The notes: a model not told the origin generated them from the letters alone. Counted from the first letter of the stretch, positions 1 to 12,798 are shown. The stretch is 64,000 nucleotides of DNA from Glycine soja (GCF_004193775.1 NC_041008.1:8758731-8822730), one strand, 5' to 3'. Numbers and translations: made by a program.

Positions 1-339
1 GATTTAGTTTTGAATATTTTAAATTTATTTATCAATACATATGTTTACTTATTTCATAATTGATCCGACACAACTAACAACGGTTCTGTGTACCCAAATA
101 GGCAGTCAAATTTTGGGATCTTCAGTGTATTCTCTTGCAGATCGATTACTGCATAATACCCAAGTGAAATGCTTTGATGAACTTAGCCAATTGAAAAAGG
201 TTTGAGATAATATTTGATATATTCGTTGGGTTTGAAATATCGTAATTCATTTTTATAAAGAATCATTTTTGTTGTAGGAGTGTGTGTGCGTCATTGTGGC
301 TACTATAAGCAAGTTATTGGTAGCCAAATGAGTGGATTT
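1..339. other. Unassigned AT-rich left edge
   Basis: No open frame, splice-consistent exon or recognisable repeat could be supported here. The segment runs into the repeat block that begins near 340. Confidence 0.4.
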
Positions 340-1322
340 ATGATGGGTATGTTAGTTGTTATTCATAAATTAGTTTGGTATTGAAAAATTGCAAGGAAAT
401 AGCACTTTACCTCCAATTTATGGTTCTTTTTGTAGAATTGCACATATTTTACTTTATTGTGTGATTTTATAGGGTAGAAACTCCATTTTTGTGACTTAAT
501 GCTGAATCCAATTTAGTTTCAGGCCAACGAAGAGAAGGTTAAAGCAGCTGATGACTCGCTCAGCGAGGTAGATCTGCTCAGCGAGATGCATCCGCTTAGC
601 GAGGCATCCGGCTTGCTTAGCGGATGGGAAACCCTAGAAGAGGATAAGTCAATGATATACACGCCCAGCGCGCAGCCAACCCTCCCAGCGAGGACGTTGT
701 CTCTTCTTGCGCTCAGCGCACCCACTCTCGCTAAGCGAAAATTCACTAACTCTCGCTTAGTGAGATATGCTCGCTAAGTGAGCCTTTGAAAGCTAAAAAG
801 TCCAAGAGCCTTTAAAATACTGAGGTTGGCGGAGTTTCAAAAGAGAGACAAGTTTTTGAGCAACAAAGAAAGCTTAGTTCAGGAAAACAGAGAGAGTTAG
901 GTTTTAGATGTTGGAGGAGACATCCTCCATCATCTTCTTCCAATTTCTTTCACCAAAAATAGTTTCTTTCTCGTAGTTTTGAAGCTTTGCTTGTAATGGA
1001 AGGCTCAGTCTCTTTGTTGGGGAGTTCTATTGAACAATCTTGATGTAATATTCTCATTATCTATTTAAATGTTATTTCTCTGTGTTCATTGCTTCTATCT
1101 ATGCTTATTTTACATGCTTGTAGCTTGATCACCCATTTGTATGTGTAGTTAGGCTTTTTAGTATTGGAAAATGCTTTAAAATCTTAGAACTTGATAGAGC
1201 AAGCTAGAAATCTGTATGTCTAGGAATAGAGTGCAGTGATCTAGTTCATTTTGCATTGTAGGCTTAGTGCAACTCTTTTAGAACAAGTTTGTTGAGGGAT
1301 CAAGAACAAAGTCTGAAGAGAG
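340..1322 (+). repeat. Retroelement-like CGCTTAGCG repeat, copy A
   Basis: First of two direct, diverged copies with a period of about 984 bp. Matching landmarks are TCCAATTTATGGTTCTTTTTG near 412 against TCCAATTTATAGTTCTTTTTG near 1396, and TTTAGTTTCAGG near 513 against CAGTTTCAGG near 1499. Both copies hold a cluster of palindromic CGCTTAGCG/CGCTAAGCG/CTCAGCGAG motifs (540-780 here), then GAGGAGACATCC, GGAAGGCT and a conserved tail ending TAGAGTGCAG. No gag or pol reading frame is present, so this is a non-coding part (LTR or UTR) of a soybean-type LTR retroelement or a non-autonomous derivative. The family assignment is inference. Confidence 0.55.
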
Positions 1323-2290
1323 TTAGGCTCATTGTTAGTCGTCATTTACGACTAACTTTTGTATTGAAAAACATTATGAAATTTATGTCTTTCCTCCAAT
1401 TTATAGTTCTTTTTGTAGGTTTGTACATATTTTTATGTTTAGTTTAATTTTTATGCAGTAGATATTCCCTTCATTGTGAATTAATGTGTTTTCAACTTCA
1501 GTTTCAGGTGAAAAGATGAAGAATAAGAAGGTTGCAATAGCTGGTGTCTCGCTAAGCGAAGTATATGCGCTTAGCAAGCAACAACCTCTAAACGAGACAT
1601 CAGCTTGCATAGCGAGTTAGGAGAATCTCGAAGAGAATCTGCCACGCATGCACGCGCTCAACGCGTCATTAGCTCGTCCAGCGAGTCATTTGTCTCTTCT
1701 GGCGCCTAGCGCGCCTGACTTGCTCAGCCAAAAATCATTAACTCGCGCTTAGCGAGCCTTCGAGGACAGAAAGCCCTTAAAAGCCGAAGTTGGCATAAAA
1801 AAGGAGGAGTCTTTTTAGTTTTTGGAAGAATAGAGATATACGTGAGAGACACAACAGGGCAAGGGAGCACCAAAAACCTCAGCTTTCAAGAGAATTCTAG
1901 GTTTTAGAGTGATTTATAGGTTCCTAGAGGTAGAGGAGACATCCCCACCACTGTGTAATCTGAAATTTGCTTCCAAAAACCCCTATTGTGGCTAAAAGGT
2001 GATAACTTGCCATGGAAGGCTAAAGCTTTTGTTGGGGATTTCTGCTGAGCCTTAATGTAAAAACTCTTTACTATCTATTTAATGTTGCTTTGATGTATTC
2101 ATTGCTTATATTTGCATTTAATTATTGCATGCTTGTGGACTGATCATCCATTTGCGTGTAAAGTTAGGATTTTTAGCATTGGAAAATGTTTTGAATCTTT
2201 AGAACCGGATAGAGCATGACTAGGTAATTGTATGTTTGGACACGGAGTGCAGGGATTTAGTTTTTAATAATATGACTTTGTTGTTTTTGT
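1323..2290 (+). repeat. Retroelement-like CGCTTAGCG repeat, copy B
   Basis: Second direct copy of the repeat starting near 340. It keeps the same order: AT-rich lead, TTCAGTTTCAGGTG junction (about 1498), palindrome cluster (1545-1760), GAGGAGACATCC (about 1935), TTGGGGATTTCTG (about 2032) and a tail with GGAAAATGTTTTGAATC (about 2181). The two copies differ by many substitutions and small indels, so the duplication is old. No terminal TG...CA or target duplication could be fixed. Confidence 0.55.
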
Positions 2291-3889
2291 TTTGGTATAT
2301 AATATATGTTTTTCTTTTGCATCATCATCAAATTTAATTTGTATGTATTGAATATTTATTTTTTAGCTTATATTATTTTTTACCTTATTCATTTACTTTT
2401 AAATTTAAGAAATAATAATATTATAATTATATAGTTCACACTTTTATTGTAATTTTTATTTTTTAGCTTATCTGCGCCAACGCAGGCTAGTGAACTAGTT
2501 GAATCCTAGATCAATGCATTCGTTCGCCTATGTCATTTATCATTCATGATTCATAGAAAAACTAAAATAAATAAAAATTATAGAACAAAATGAGGGCAAT
2601 TAAGCCATATAATCAACACTCACGTAATATAATTAATGACCCAAACTAATAAATATAATTGAATTACGTTATAAAAAAAATATAATTTGAATTACATACC
2701 AAAATAAATGCTTCATTGTTTTATGTATTGTCTTCGCATAAAAGAAAAAAGTTATATTTGCCTTGTAGGACATATGATATTTCTTTGACTAATTTAAAAT
2801 TTATTAATAATAGAAACGGTCATTGTTGATTTTGCTTATCATATACTATCTCTCGTACTATATATAAAAATAAAAAAATACTTAATTCATCAAAATCAAT
2901 AAAAAATAGTTAAATTAGTTAATTTTAATTAATAATATAAAAAATTAATTTTATTTCAAAATTATTCATAACATTAAATGGTTTAAGTGACTTTTGTTTT
3001 TTTAAAATAATTTTTTAGTCAATAAGCATACCTTATTTTATTAATAATCCAATAAATGCATTTACTTTCATAAAAAATGAGTATGTATCATTAATAAATC
3101 ACAATTAATGATAAAAAAAGAAATTTAGCAATTAAATTCCCCCACCAACACATTTTTTTCATGATTCCATCCTTGTACGCTAATGAGGTGGGAAAATTAC
3201 ATTCCTATGGAAATGTGAGAAGTTATTTTTTAACTTTGTCATAATTTTCATTTTTTTATTTTTTATTTAAAAACTTTAAATGTATTTCTAGAAATGTTAA
3301 AAGTTAACCAAACACACTTTTTATATATGCTAAGGAGTAACATTCATGGCTATAATATTCTTAGAAATATGATTCCTTGAAATCCAAAATAATTATGTGA
3401 AGCAAACACTCCTTATATATAGTTTATTTTTAATTTCATTATTAAAATATATTTCAAGAAGAATAATAATTAAAAATAATGTAAATCATTGGTAGATACT
3501 TAAATTTTACAGATTGTTGATATGATCTAATCAAATTTATCAGTAAAAAAATTAATTATAATATAAATACATAATCATTGACATTTTTATAGAACAATGA
3601 TTGACTTAATTAGATATAAATAATTAATTATATTAATATTATTTTTTACAGACTATTTTAGATATTATTTAATGACATTAAAACAAAAAATAAAATTGTT
3701 TTCAAGTTCAATACTAATTATAGCTATTGATTAAAATTAACATTATATGGTTGGTTATAACTTTTCCCAATTCAATTGAGAGATTGTATTTTTTATATAA
3801 ACTCCGGAAGAATGTTGTGAGTTAAGATTATACATACATACATACATAGTTCATATCCTATGATGTCATGCAAACATGTTTAACTTCAT
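2291..3889. other. AT-rich intergenic stretch
   Basis: Very AT-rich sequence with short A and T runs and no open frame of note. I see no gene or structured repeat. Confidence 0.4.
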
Positions 3890-4062
3890 AAATAGGCAAG
3901 GCAACAGGGTGGGGTGGGGACGAGCTTAGTCTCTGTGCCCTCCAACTCCCGAAATCCTTTCTGCACCTGCCCCTGCCCTCGATCCTCAGAGGTCCAAAAA
4001 TTAGACCATCCCCGCCCCTGCTTGAGGATTGGGTTTCGCCACCTCGTCCCATATTAACTCCT
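3890..4062. repeat. GC-rich MITE-like remnant
   Basis: An abrupt GC-rich island in AT-rich DNA begins AATAGGCAAGGCAACAGGGT with G-rich runs and ends in CCCCGCCCCTG and CACCTCGTCCC. This inverted G-rich/C-rich layout is typical of a plant MITE family whose ends read GGGGACGGGG...CCCCGTCCCC. No clean target duplication is visible. A related end (AATAGGCATGACAAG read on the minus strand) occurs near 5720. Confidence 0.4.
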
Positions 4063-4469
4063 TGACAAGTGTATCAATCCATCCATGTAGTATTAAAATG
4101 GTAAGATAGAGTGTTGAGTCTACATAGACTTTGATTGTACTCGGAGTTTGTATATATCTAATTTTAAGTGAATAAATGATTAAACTAAATATTTGTCAAG
4201 TGATAATGAGGAATTATAAAGTTCAACCAAAATAAAGGATAACAAGGCAGAGGACATGCAAAAGACAACAAAACAAACGCTTGGAGGTGTAAATTATCGT
4301 TTGATGCAGATGTTAGATTTTTTTTTTACCATTTAACTTTATTTCAACTATTGCATTCGTTAGCTAAACTACCCTAACCATGATTTCTCATGTGAAAGAG
4401 TCTAAATTACCTAATTTCACTCATAATCCCTTAAAAGCTACACCAAATAATTTGCGTAAAGAATAAAGA

Positions 4470-5240
4470 TGCATAAACAAGGCTAAATAACACCATTTTA
4501 TCCCTAGACATTGATTGCCTAGAAGCTCCTTCAAGTTCTTAGGGTGCAAACATTTTCCAATGATTAAAACTCTGTAACATACATGCAAATGAGTGATCAA
4601 ACCATAAACAAGACAATAAACTTAGAAAGGAAGCAATAATATTAAAATAACATTAAAGGGATAGTAAATGTCATTACATTAAGAGTGTTTGGTTGTCAAG
4701 CACCCAACAAGAGGTAATTTAGTCTACCATAATCATGAGAGGCTAAAAAGTTGAAGATGAAACAAAGAAAATGGAAGAAAATGAAAGAAGAAGAGCTCCA
4801 AATGAGTGGTATTCTTTTTCTCTTTGTGCCTTACTGTAAAACACAGTGCCCTCCTTTTGTACTCTCCAAAAGGCTGCACAATCATGATTTTCAAAAATGA
4901 TTGTGCACTAAGCCTGCATGTGCGCGTTAGGCACATATGCAAAGTTCAACTGGCTTAAGTGACCATGCACTAAGCATCCAAATGCGTGCTTGGTGCACAT
5001 GGATGATACAACTGGTTCAGTTTGGCTTCTCGCACTAAGCGTGCACTGGTGCAATGAGCGTGCTGCTCTAATTCTTCAACATCTTCCAGACCTTTTGTTG
5101 TGTCAAACTTTACAAAAAAAATAGAACCAAAACACTATGAATTCACTAACTTTAGCATTCTTCGGATAAAAACTCATAAAAAAAACCTAAATTCCTATCA
5201 TTTTAGATCAAAAGAAGCATTAAAAGAAAATAACTTAGAT
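4470..5240 (-). repeat. Inverted copy C of the CGCTTAGCG-family repeat
   Basis: Read on the minus strand this matches copies A and B: GGTTCTATTTTTTTTGTAAA (about 5113-5133), a cluster of CGCACTAAGCG/GCACTAAGC motifs (4900-5060), then a tail with TTGTTGGGTGC, TTTAATGTTATTTTAATATT, ATTGCTTCC and CATTGGAAAATGTTTGCA (about 4549-4566). Its palindromes have changed from CGCTTAGCG to GCACTAAGC-like forms, so it is a separate subfamily member in opposite orientation. Confidence 0.5.
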
Positions 5241-5544
5241 AGTTTCTATGTGATTTAAATGTACAAATTAAGTATGCATAACAATTATCAAACTATCTTG
5301 TTTTTTTATTCATGAAAAATGGAGAAAACAAGACAAATTTTTTTTATCTTATTTATTTTTGGATAGTTTAAAGAAATAGTGATCATGGCACCTTATTTAT
5401 CAAGATTGAAATTTCAAGTGCTTAGCTACAAATTAAGTAAAAATTGTTGGCCTTCATTTATATTTTGAGCTCAACATGAAATTAAGTAAGAATTGTACAC
5501 AATATAAGAAAAAGACTAATTTCATACATAAAACAAACATTAAT

Positions 5545-5722
5545 CCATTAAAATTAGGGGCAGAGACCAACATATTTGACCCCATCCCCGAACTCGACTT
5601 TCTCAATCGAAAAAAATCTGAACTCGACATTGATCCTAATCAACTCAGTTTTTTCTCGTCAAAGTCGGGATAGGTCCGGGATCAGTCCCCATGGGGACAG
5701 ATACACTTGTCATGCCTATTCG
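5545..5722. repeat. Second GC-richer MITE-like remnant
   Basis: Contains AACTCGAC repeats and ends in GGTCCGGGATCAGTCCCC, ATGGGGACAGATAC and CTTGTCATGCCTATT. The last part mirrors the start of the island at 3890. It may be the other end of one large element spanning 3890-5722 or an independent insertion; I cannot decide. Confidence 0.3.
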
Positions 5723-6330
5723 TAAATATGATGCAAATATGAAGAGAACAATCTTTTGTGCAAACATAAAAACATATAATAAACATTATTGATGAATAAA
5801 AACAACTTATAATGATATTAAAATTAAAGAATAAATACTAATTAAAAAATAGAAAAATGTTTGATCATGTTTTCTTTTTCCTCTTCATATTGATCATATA
5901 AGTGAGAAATGACTCACAATATTGTTACGATTATATGTTATAAAAACTAGACTCATATTTATAATGATTATAGGATTAGGTTAATTATTTTATATTTTTA
6001 TCTTTTTTAAATGTTAATAAATATGTAATATATAATTTATAAAAAAAATTTATAAGTTACTTTAATAAACTATATTATGTTTGTTTACTAAGGCTTTTGA
6101 AGAGTTTTAAACTCTTTTGACCATCTTATAAGCAACTCAAGCTTATTTTAGTAGTTTACTTTTCATAAACTACATCAAGTAGCTTATTTTCATAAGAAAG
6201 TTACTAGTTTTTCTTTCTTCTCAATTTTATTCTTACTCCTTTATTAGGAATTGCTTTTTTTATCCTTTTATTCAATTTAAAAATCATTGACCTATTTTAA
6301 AATTCTTATAAACACTAAATGACATATTTA
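5723..6330. other. AT-rich intergenic stretch
   Basis: AT-rich DNA with a weak run of AAGCTTATTTTAGTAGTTTAC-like sequence (6100-6200), as seen in degraded plant MITEs. No gene is supported. Confidence 0.3.
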
Positions 6331-6703
6331 GAGCATTTCCCAGGTGTTTTTTTTAAGGGTTTCTTTAAGTGAAAAATTGTTTATTACCATTTTTTTTCCT
6401 ATTGGAGCATATCTTCGTGATAAGGAGAGTTTCTTAAAAAATAAGATTTGTATCTTTTGAAAGAAACTTTTTCTTTGCAATACAAAATAATATTTACCTA
6501 ACACATAACAACACCATAATTAAGTGGGAAAAAAAATATAAAAGTGTTAGTTTCTTGAAGTTTCCTAAAATTTATGATCATTAGAGTAAAATTGTATATG
6601 AATTTCTTACGAGAACAAAGACTCTCGAGATCACAAAAAGTATGATGGGACCACAAAAAATAACTTAGGAAACTTACTTAAGAAATTCACATTGGAGATA
6701 CTC
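6331..6703. mobile_element. MITE with GAGCAT(T/C)TCC ends
   Basis: The left end reads GAGCATTTCCCAGGTG and the right end, on the minus strand, GAGTATCTCCAATGTG. Both arms continue into a shared (A/T)TTTCTTAAG-type inner sequence, giving a 373-bp element without coding capacity. A TA dinucleotide flanks both sides. GAGCATCTCCAA ends are common in plant MITEs; the superfamily is not decided. Confidence 0.5.
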
Positions 6704-8015
6704 TAATTTTCAGTTATTATGAAACTTGTAATTCTATTTTTTTTAACTTTGTTTAATGCTAAACTATTTAATTTAATGAATTAATATATATTTTATTTTA
6801 ATTAAAAATATGTGGTTACTAAACAAAAGTTCATAAAAAAATCAAAATTAAAGAAGAAAAATATTTTTATTTTTTTAAAAAATAAAATTATTAATAAAAA
6901 TTAAATATTATAAAAATGATTTTAAACAATATAATTTAATTTAGTTTAATTCTACTCTTTTGAAATGAAAGAAAAAATTGATTTAAAACAATATTAGTTT
7001 AATAAAAATTTGATTTTAAGCAATATAAGCAAAATCACCCTATCTTTGTTATTCTTTTATAATAAAATTATTGTCCTACTTTATAAGATGATAAGTTATT
7101 AAAAATAAATTTAAATATATTTTTTTATGTAATTTGATATGCATAAATTAATTTATCAGATAACCTTATTAAACATAAGTGGACCACGAGTCATCACATA
7201 AGACAATTTTACACTACATCTTAACCCAACATCTTAAGGCTCAAGTTTATGGGTCTTCTATTTACGAAACTCTCAACTTTTTTATTTTCATTCGATGTAA
7301 GACTTTACCTTAAACTTGTAACTCAACACCTTGCTAACTTTTATCTTCCATTATCCTTCATGTTAAGTGGAGTCATGGTTTCATTTTCATTTTTATTAAA
7401 AAAGATCAGGAAAAATCTTCAAAGGATAAATTTAAGTGTGATGTTAACCCCATGACAAATTAGTGAATAATAAATAATTAATGTTTGTTAGGTCCGCAAG
7501 TAATAAGTAATTAAACAAATCATGTGGGTAAAGATTCATTAATTATATTCCTCGATGATCACTTGATATTAATTAATTCTGTTCTAACTTATTGTTTGAC
7601 CCGAGGAATAATGTATATACCAAAAGTCTAGGTGTGCAAAAGGACTGTGTAAATGGGGGCTGATGTGAAGTAAATACTAACAGGAACTGAATGGCAGATT
7701 ACAAATGCAGAATCCGGATAAGTATGAAGAGACAGCCGTCTTAATTTTGGTCTAAAGCCTATCTTGCCAAGTCAACAGTGATGGGAGGTGAACATGTTGG
7801 TTTTAAGAAGATAACAACAAAAAATGGGGTGAGGGTGTTTGTTGCAATTTAGAGTGAAGTTTGTTTTGAATGTTAATTGCAAGACCATACAAACAGATAC
7901 GGATGGTTTTGCTTCCATTTTGGCAAAATTGGTGGGGTTATGGTATACCTGACCAGCTAACAACTTCCACTTTCAGTTTAGAAACTTGACAGAGACTTGT
8001 GAGCTAGGTACCTGT
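6704..8015. other. AT-rich intergenic stretch
   Basis: No gene recognised. The short open frames near 7249-7455 and 7772-7963 have no recognisable domain and no supporting splice or codon pattern. Confidence 0.3.
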
Positions 8016-8432
8016 GTGCTTGAGTCTTTGAACTTCCAAGTTTTTATTATTAGGTAAGAGATCTCATATATCTTCCACAAATACTAATTCTATTGGGTAA
8101 AGTATATTATGAGCAATAAAAATTTTTCTTTAAATATTAAACTCACTTACATCCTTAAATATACTTAAATATTGAGTTTGAAATCACTAATTAAATTTAA
8201 ATAATTTCACGTTAATTGTTGATCCACAACACTTGTGCTTGAGTCCTTGAATTTGTTCAAATTTTTATTATTAGATAAGAAATCTTATATATCTTCCACG
8301 AAATACTTTTTCAGGCTAGTAAAGTTTGTTAGAGTGATAAAATTTCCTCTTCAAATATTAAACACACTTACATACTCGAATATCGAATTTGAGATCACTA
8401 ATTAAATTAAAATAATTTCACGCTAGTTGATG
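8016..8432. repeat. Diverged 219-bp tandem duplication
   Basis: GTGCTTGAGTC near 8016 and 8235 starts two copies that share TTTTTATTATTAG, ATATATCTTCCAC, CACTTACATAC/TCC and CACTAATTAAATT in the same order. The copies have many substitutions. There is no coding potential. Confidence 0.55.
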
Positions 8433-9270
8433 CACATATATAAAGTAATCAACATTCCCAAGTTAATTGATTACTAGGCTTCTCCCCAACTACTACCTCC
8501 GAACATGTGTCCCCAAATCTCAATCCATATCTCAATCCATATTGGGAATACATATACCAATCTATCAAGCATCAACTTAACTTTAAGACCCTTCAAGTCC
8601 ATATTCTTCCTCCTTATTCATGCATGCTAGCTCTAAGAGACAAGGAAACACCGTGGTCAAAAGTGGGTCAAATAAGGAAGATTGAGTTGGAGTGAAGAAG
8701 CAAAAGTGGCTTTAAAAGGTTCACAAGCTCTTATCATTTTCCTGAAATTGGAGAACCCACATTGCCCATCCTCTTTTGATCATGCTCTGGCCCATTCAAG
8801 CTGTCCTCATCTTCTACCAATTTCATGGATGCAATGCATCTAACCCCTCCTTCCCCTTTCATTAAACAATAACAACAAAGGTGCTATAATCTCATTAGTA
8901 TTTTCTCTCTTCAATCATTCACTTAATGAATTGGCAACATCCACAAGATTTTATGAATTCATTGGTTTAAGTGGGTTCCATGGACACTGCTCCCCTTGGA
9001 TTTGCCTTGTGCTTTGTCATGTTACTACAATCTGTTGCACTCACGCCCGATAAGCAATTCCTTTGTTTTACCGACAAACAAGATTTTTAAACTACTTGTT
9101 GACAAACCATGACCTCTGGCTCAATTGACAATACTTTTATGTGAGCATAAAACATCAAGTGAAAATTACTATTTTCCTTCCTTTTTATATCATAATCAAC
9201 AAATTGCATAAAATCCAAATGATATCAGATGATATTCAAGCTTCTATGAAATACTCCTGCCTCTTAATTA
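8433..9270. other. Intergenic, no gene recognised
   Basis: Moderately AT-rich. A short local duplication, ATCTCAATCCATAT, lies at about 8518-8541. No gene is supported. Confidence 0.3.
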
Positions 9271-9400
9271 ACATGGGTCAACCAAAAGAGAGACCAAGAA
9301 AGATATTGCAGGAAATTGTTAAGACAAATCTCATGATTAATACCAATATTATGCTAGTTCGAGTAGAATTAAATTCACATTTGTTAAATAAAATATAGCG
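9271..9400 (+). pseudogene. Possible LINE reverse-transcriptase tail remnant
   Basis: Translation gives MGQPKERPRKILQEIVKT followed by N-L-M-I-N. This resembles the RGRPRKT-L-x-E-x-I-K-x-D-L-x-V-N segment found near the end of plant LINE-type reverse-transcriptase ORFs. Only about 35 residues match and no upstream polymerase motif is present, so it would be a fossil fragment. Confidence 0.3.
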
Positions 9401-11043
9401 TTCAAGTTTTATGATGAAAAAAGAAAAATATTAATTGAAAGGAAAAATTTCACAAAAACTAATCAATTATATTGCAGGAAAAACTTACATATTTACCAAA
9501 AATAAAATAAAAAACTCATGATAGATCATTTGTCTTCAAGATAGTCTTTGGCTGAGTCAAATGGTTTTGTGCGATTCATTTAATCAACTTCACATAACTA
9601 GATAAGACCTTTTTGTTGTTTGCGCTAATAGGGGTCCACCATCCCTTAGTTTAATGGTTCCAATTTCATTAACAAGACCTTGTAGCCAGGTTCATCTTAT
9701 CAAAAGCCTAATGTAGGGATTAGTCGACATACCTCAAGTGAATAGAGACACCTCCTTAAAACAAATTAAAAAGAAAAACACCGTTGATTTTGCAACAAAA
9801 AAGAAATACTTGTTAATAATATTGTTGTTGCCGTAGGTCCTACGAGACATGGAGCTCCTAGTTGATTCATGATCGCAACAATTCAATCTGGGTCCATTTG
9901 TGGAACTTGGTAGAACAAACGGAATCACATGAATAGTTTTCCACAGTAGTTTTTGCAAGTAAAATATTTGCCAAGAATTTTAGCAAGATTTGGAATTAGT
10001 TATGTGGGATTTATTTAAATAAGATTTTTATTCTCAACCACCAAAAAGAGAGACATATACGAATAACCAGCCAAATTCATATTCAACTTAGAATCTCAAA
10101 GTTCAGATTGACAAGTTACAGATAGACATCTATGGCAATTGAAAAGAAACTAATACTTTGGACTCAAATGCTGAAATTTGAAATTAAAGTCTTGGGATGG
10201 GTTGTTGCCTTCGATGTAAGCAAAATCATTGTTTTTGCCACCATAATAACCCAAGTTTCATTGTTAAAGAAAATGGAGAAAGTGAATAGAGGGGTAAATG
10301 TTTTCATCAAATTCAATAACTTTTAGAATGTCTATACTGAAAATTAATAATCAGAATTAATAAAATTCGAGAACAATTTTATTCCCAAAATCATAAAAAG
10401 ATATGCGCCTTTTCCATGTGGAAAATGAAAGAATCTTTGTACTCCCATGAACTTTTAAACTTTGAAGTATAAATGTATCCAGCACGATTGATCTTGAATG
10501 AATAACCATACTATATAATTCTTGCTGAATAATACATTATTGCTACAACACATGGTGGCTAATATTATATTCCAAACACATCAAACAAATAGTTTTTAGG
10601 TTCAAGATTTTACATGCACAGTGGCAATTAATTCCAATTATTGTTTGATTAATTAATAACTACTATCTAGCCTAGAGTGCACATGCTTCGGTCGTAGACA
10701 GAAATACATCATACGTTTTTTTTCTTTTTATTTATTTTTCCTTTATGCTTAGTATTGGTGTCTGTGTATTTGGCCATAAATTGTCAAATCTTCAAGTACT
10801 GCAACCAACCAAACCATTCCAAAAAAAAAAAAAAAATGAAATATAGCCTTTTTTTTATTAACTTCCATTTCATTTCTACACGTCTGAAGGATTGTACAAG
10901 CAAGAATGTCCACTTGCATGTGCTGGTAGCACATAGTGGAAACAAATTGATCTTTTAAACTTTGAAAAATTAAAGTAAAAGAGCAGATGAAGTGTGATCT
11001 CATGTCTTGTATAGCTGCTGAGTTAAAACATCCAAAACTGAAG
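9401..11043. other. Intergenic region downstream of the bHLH gene
   Basis: No gene recognised. The part next to 11044 probably contains the 3' UTR and polyadenylation region of the minus-strand bHLH gene. Confidence 0.3.
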
Positions 11044-12654
11044 TCAAAGGGGCCATGCTGGTTGGAAGAAAGAAACTCCTCCATACCCTTCTTTCTTATA
11101 CTTTCCTAGCTCTTTTGCCTCGGATGCCCTTGCTCTCTGCCACAAATCAACTAAATAAATTAATATAAGCTTCTTTGAATTTGATCTTCAAATGGTAATT
11201 ACTCATACCCTTGTCTACTATCTAGCATATTTCATATTCAGTTATTCACCACCTCTTATATTTATTCTTATCCATCACAATAATTACCATATAGTAGTAT
11301 ATGAATTGAGAGGTTTTCATGCCTTATTAATTAAATACCACACAAAATGAGAAACCAACATATAACTCTTTTTTTTTTTTTACATTAAATAAGACCATGA
11401 ATTTTTTTAGAAGTAGGTACCTGCATTGTTTCCAAAGCATCTGTCTCGGAATTGAAGTCATAAAAGGTACTTGCTGCAGTAAGCTTCAAAGAAAGGAACT
11501 GCAAAAGCCAGACGTGAATTGGTATTAATATTAAGAAGGCTATGCTAAAACTTAAAAAAGTATCTTTTCCTGACAAAAAATAAGCACTATCTTCTTCTCT
11601 TCTTTTTGACTTCTGATCCCTTACCTCTACTTGATGCTGCAAGGACTGCACATAGTTTATGATTTCATCCAACATTACTGCCATACCCATGGTCTGCAAC
11701 CATTAATGAAAATCAAAATATAAGAATTTGGTTCCATGAAGTTAGACTTAGACAAATTGGAGATTAAGGAAACATGTCTCTACCTTGTAACATCCTGGAA
11801 CAATGTTCTGTAAGCACCTTAATTTCTCATTGATTTTCCCTCTTCTAACCTGATCAACAATAAACGACATACAAATATGTATTAGTCCACGTTCATCACA
11901 ATCAAAGAGACAAGAAAAATAACCAAAGTGATTGAGTATATTCATATCTTATTGTTTTATCTTTTATGTTTGTGTAGGATATTTAACAATCTTGGCTTGA
12001 AGAAAGGTGAGTTAGGAAAAATATATACACACACCCTTTCTGCTAAACTGTGACTATCAGTAGCTTGACCTCTTCTGGCTCTGACATGAACCACTTCCTT
12101 TGCTTTCTCCTCTTCTGTTACATTGCTTTTTACTCTCTTCCCTCTTCCAGAACTCTGAAATTATTCACAGAAAAATAAAAAATCAATTTGTGTCTTGCAT
12201 GATACAGAACATGGTGCATGGCCAAAAATAATTGGAGAAAAAAATAGTAGAAGGAATTTACATGTTTGATCTTGCTTCCACTTTCAGAAACTGCAGGAGT
12301 TGAGTTAGCTGAACTTGTCTCAGGAAGATCCATTGATTTCCTCTTTTTACCTTCATGGATCTCATTTTCTGCTTGGAAAATGGGGAGGGAAATAGGAAGT
12401 GCATTGTGGTTGACATGGGCAGGGAAATTTTCTTCCAAGTTTCCTGGACACTCAGGCTCTTGAGGGCCCAAAAAGGTGTCACAGGAGAAAGGCACCAAGT
12501 TGTGCATAGGAATCAAGTTTGAGTTTTCTAGGACATGTTGGTTCATCCCTAAGAACTGGTTTAGGAGTTCCATGCTTGGATCAATCTCTAAGAATGGAAA
12601 CTGGGAGGGTCTAATATTGCTTTGCAATTGCATATTTTCTGTGAATTCAGCCAT
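11044..12654 (-). CDS. BEE3: bHLH transcription factor, BEE1/BEE3-like
   Basis: Six exons on the minus strand join to 272 aa: 12654-12262, 12154-12035, 11849-11784, 11693-11625, 11498-11421 and 11136-11044. All introns have GT-AG borders, the coding exons here are whole codons, and the stop is TGA. The bHLH domain lies at about residues 150-215. Its basic region has VHVRARRGQATDSHSLAERV with H166, E170 and R174, the set expected for E-box/G-box contact. It is followed by RRGKINEKLRCLQ, IVPGCYKTMGMA and MLDEIINYVQSLQ. The RGKINE motif and the tail FDFNSETDA-type sequence (here FYDFNSETDALETMQ) place it in subfamily XII beside Arabidopsis BEE1/BEE3 rather than BEE2 or CES. In Arabidopsis these nuclear factors are brassinosteroid-early-response activators of growth; that role is inferred here. 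BEE1 versus BEE3 cannot be settled by eye. Confidence 0.93.
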
Positions 12655-12736
12655 GTGATTTTAAAATGAGAGAAGTTGAGTTGTGTTTATGAGGTGTTTT
12701 AACTATGGTATTTGGATAATGTGGGTTACACTTGTT

Positions 12737-12745
12737 CTATTTATA
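12737..12745 (-). promoter_or_regulatory. TATA box of the bHLH gene
   Basis: On the minus strand the bases read TATAAATAG, about 83 bp upstream of the start codon, a good position for a TATA box with a short leader. Confidence 0.6.
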
Positions 12746-12792
12746 CTGTGGAATTATGGCTACATTGGTGAATAGGACCATTCTGAGGTGGC

Positions 12793-12798
12793 CACGTG
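12793..12798. promoter_or_regulatory. G-box (CACGTG) upstream of the bHLH gene
   Basis: CACGTG sits inside GCCACGTGGC, which is further flanked by GAGGTG and ACCTC, making a near-perfect palindrome (about 12786-12805). It lies about 50 bp upstream of the TATA box. Such sites bind bHLH/PIF, bZIP and BZR-type factors, so light, hormone or self regulation is possible. Confidence 0.5.

Noticed and set aside
3890..5722. One single large element joining the GC-rich islands at 3890 and 5700
   Set aside because: The ends resemble each other only over a few bases (AATAGGCA-GAC/GGC-AA) and no target duplication was found, so they were kept as separate remnants.
10749..11084. 111-codon minus-strand ORF at the bHLH 3' end
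   Set aside because: It overlaps the last bHLH exon in another frame and has no domain; the spliced bHLH frame explains the sequence.
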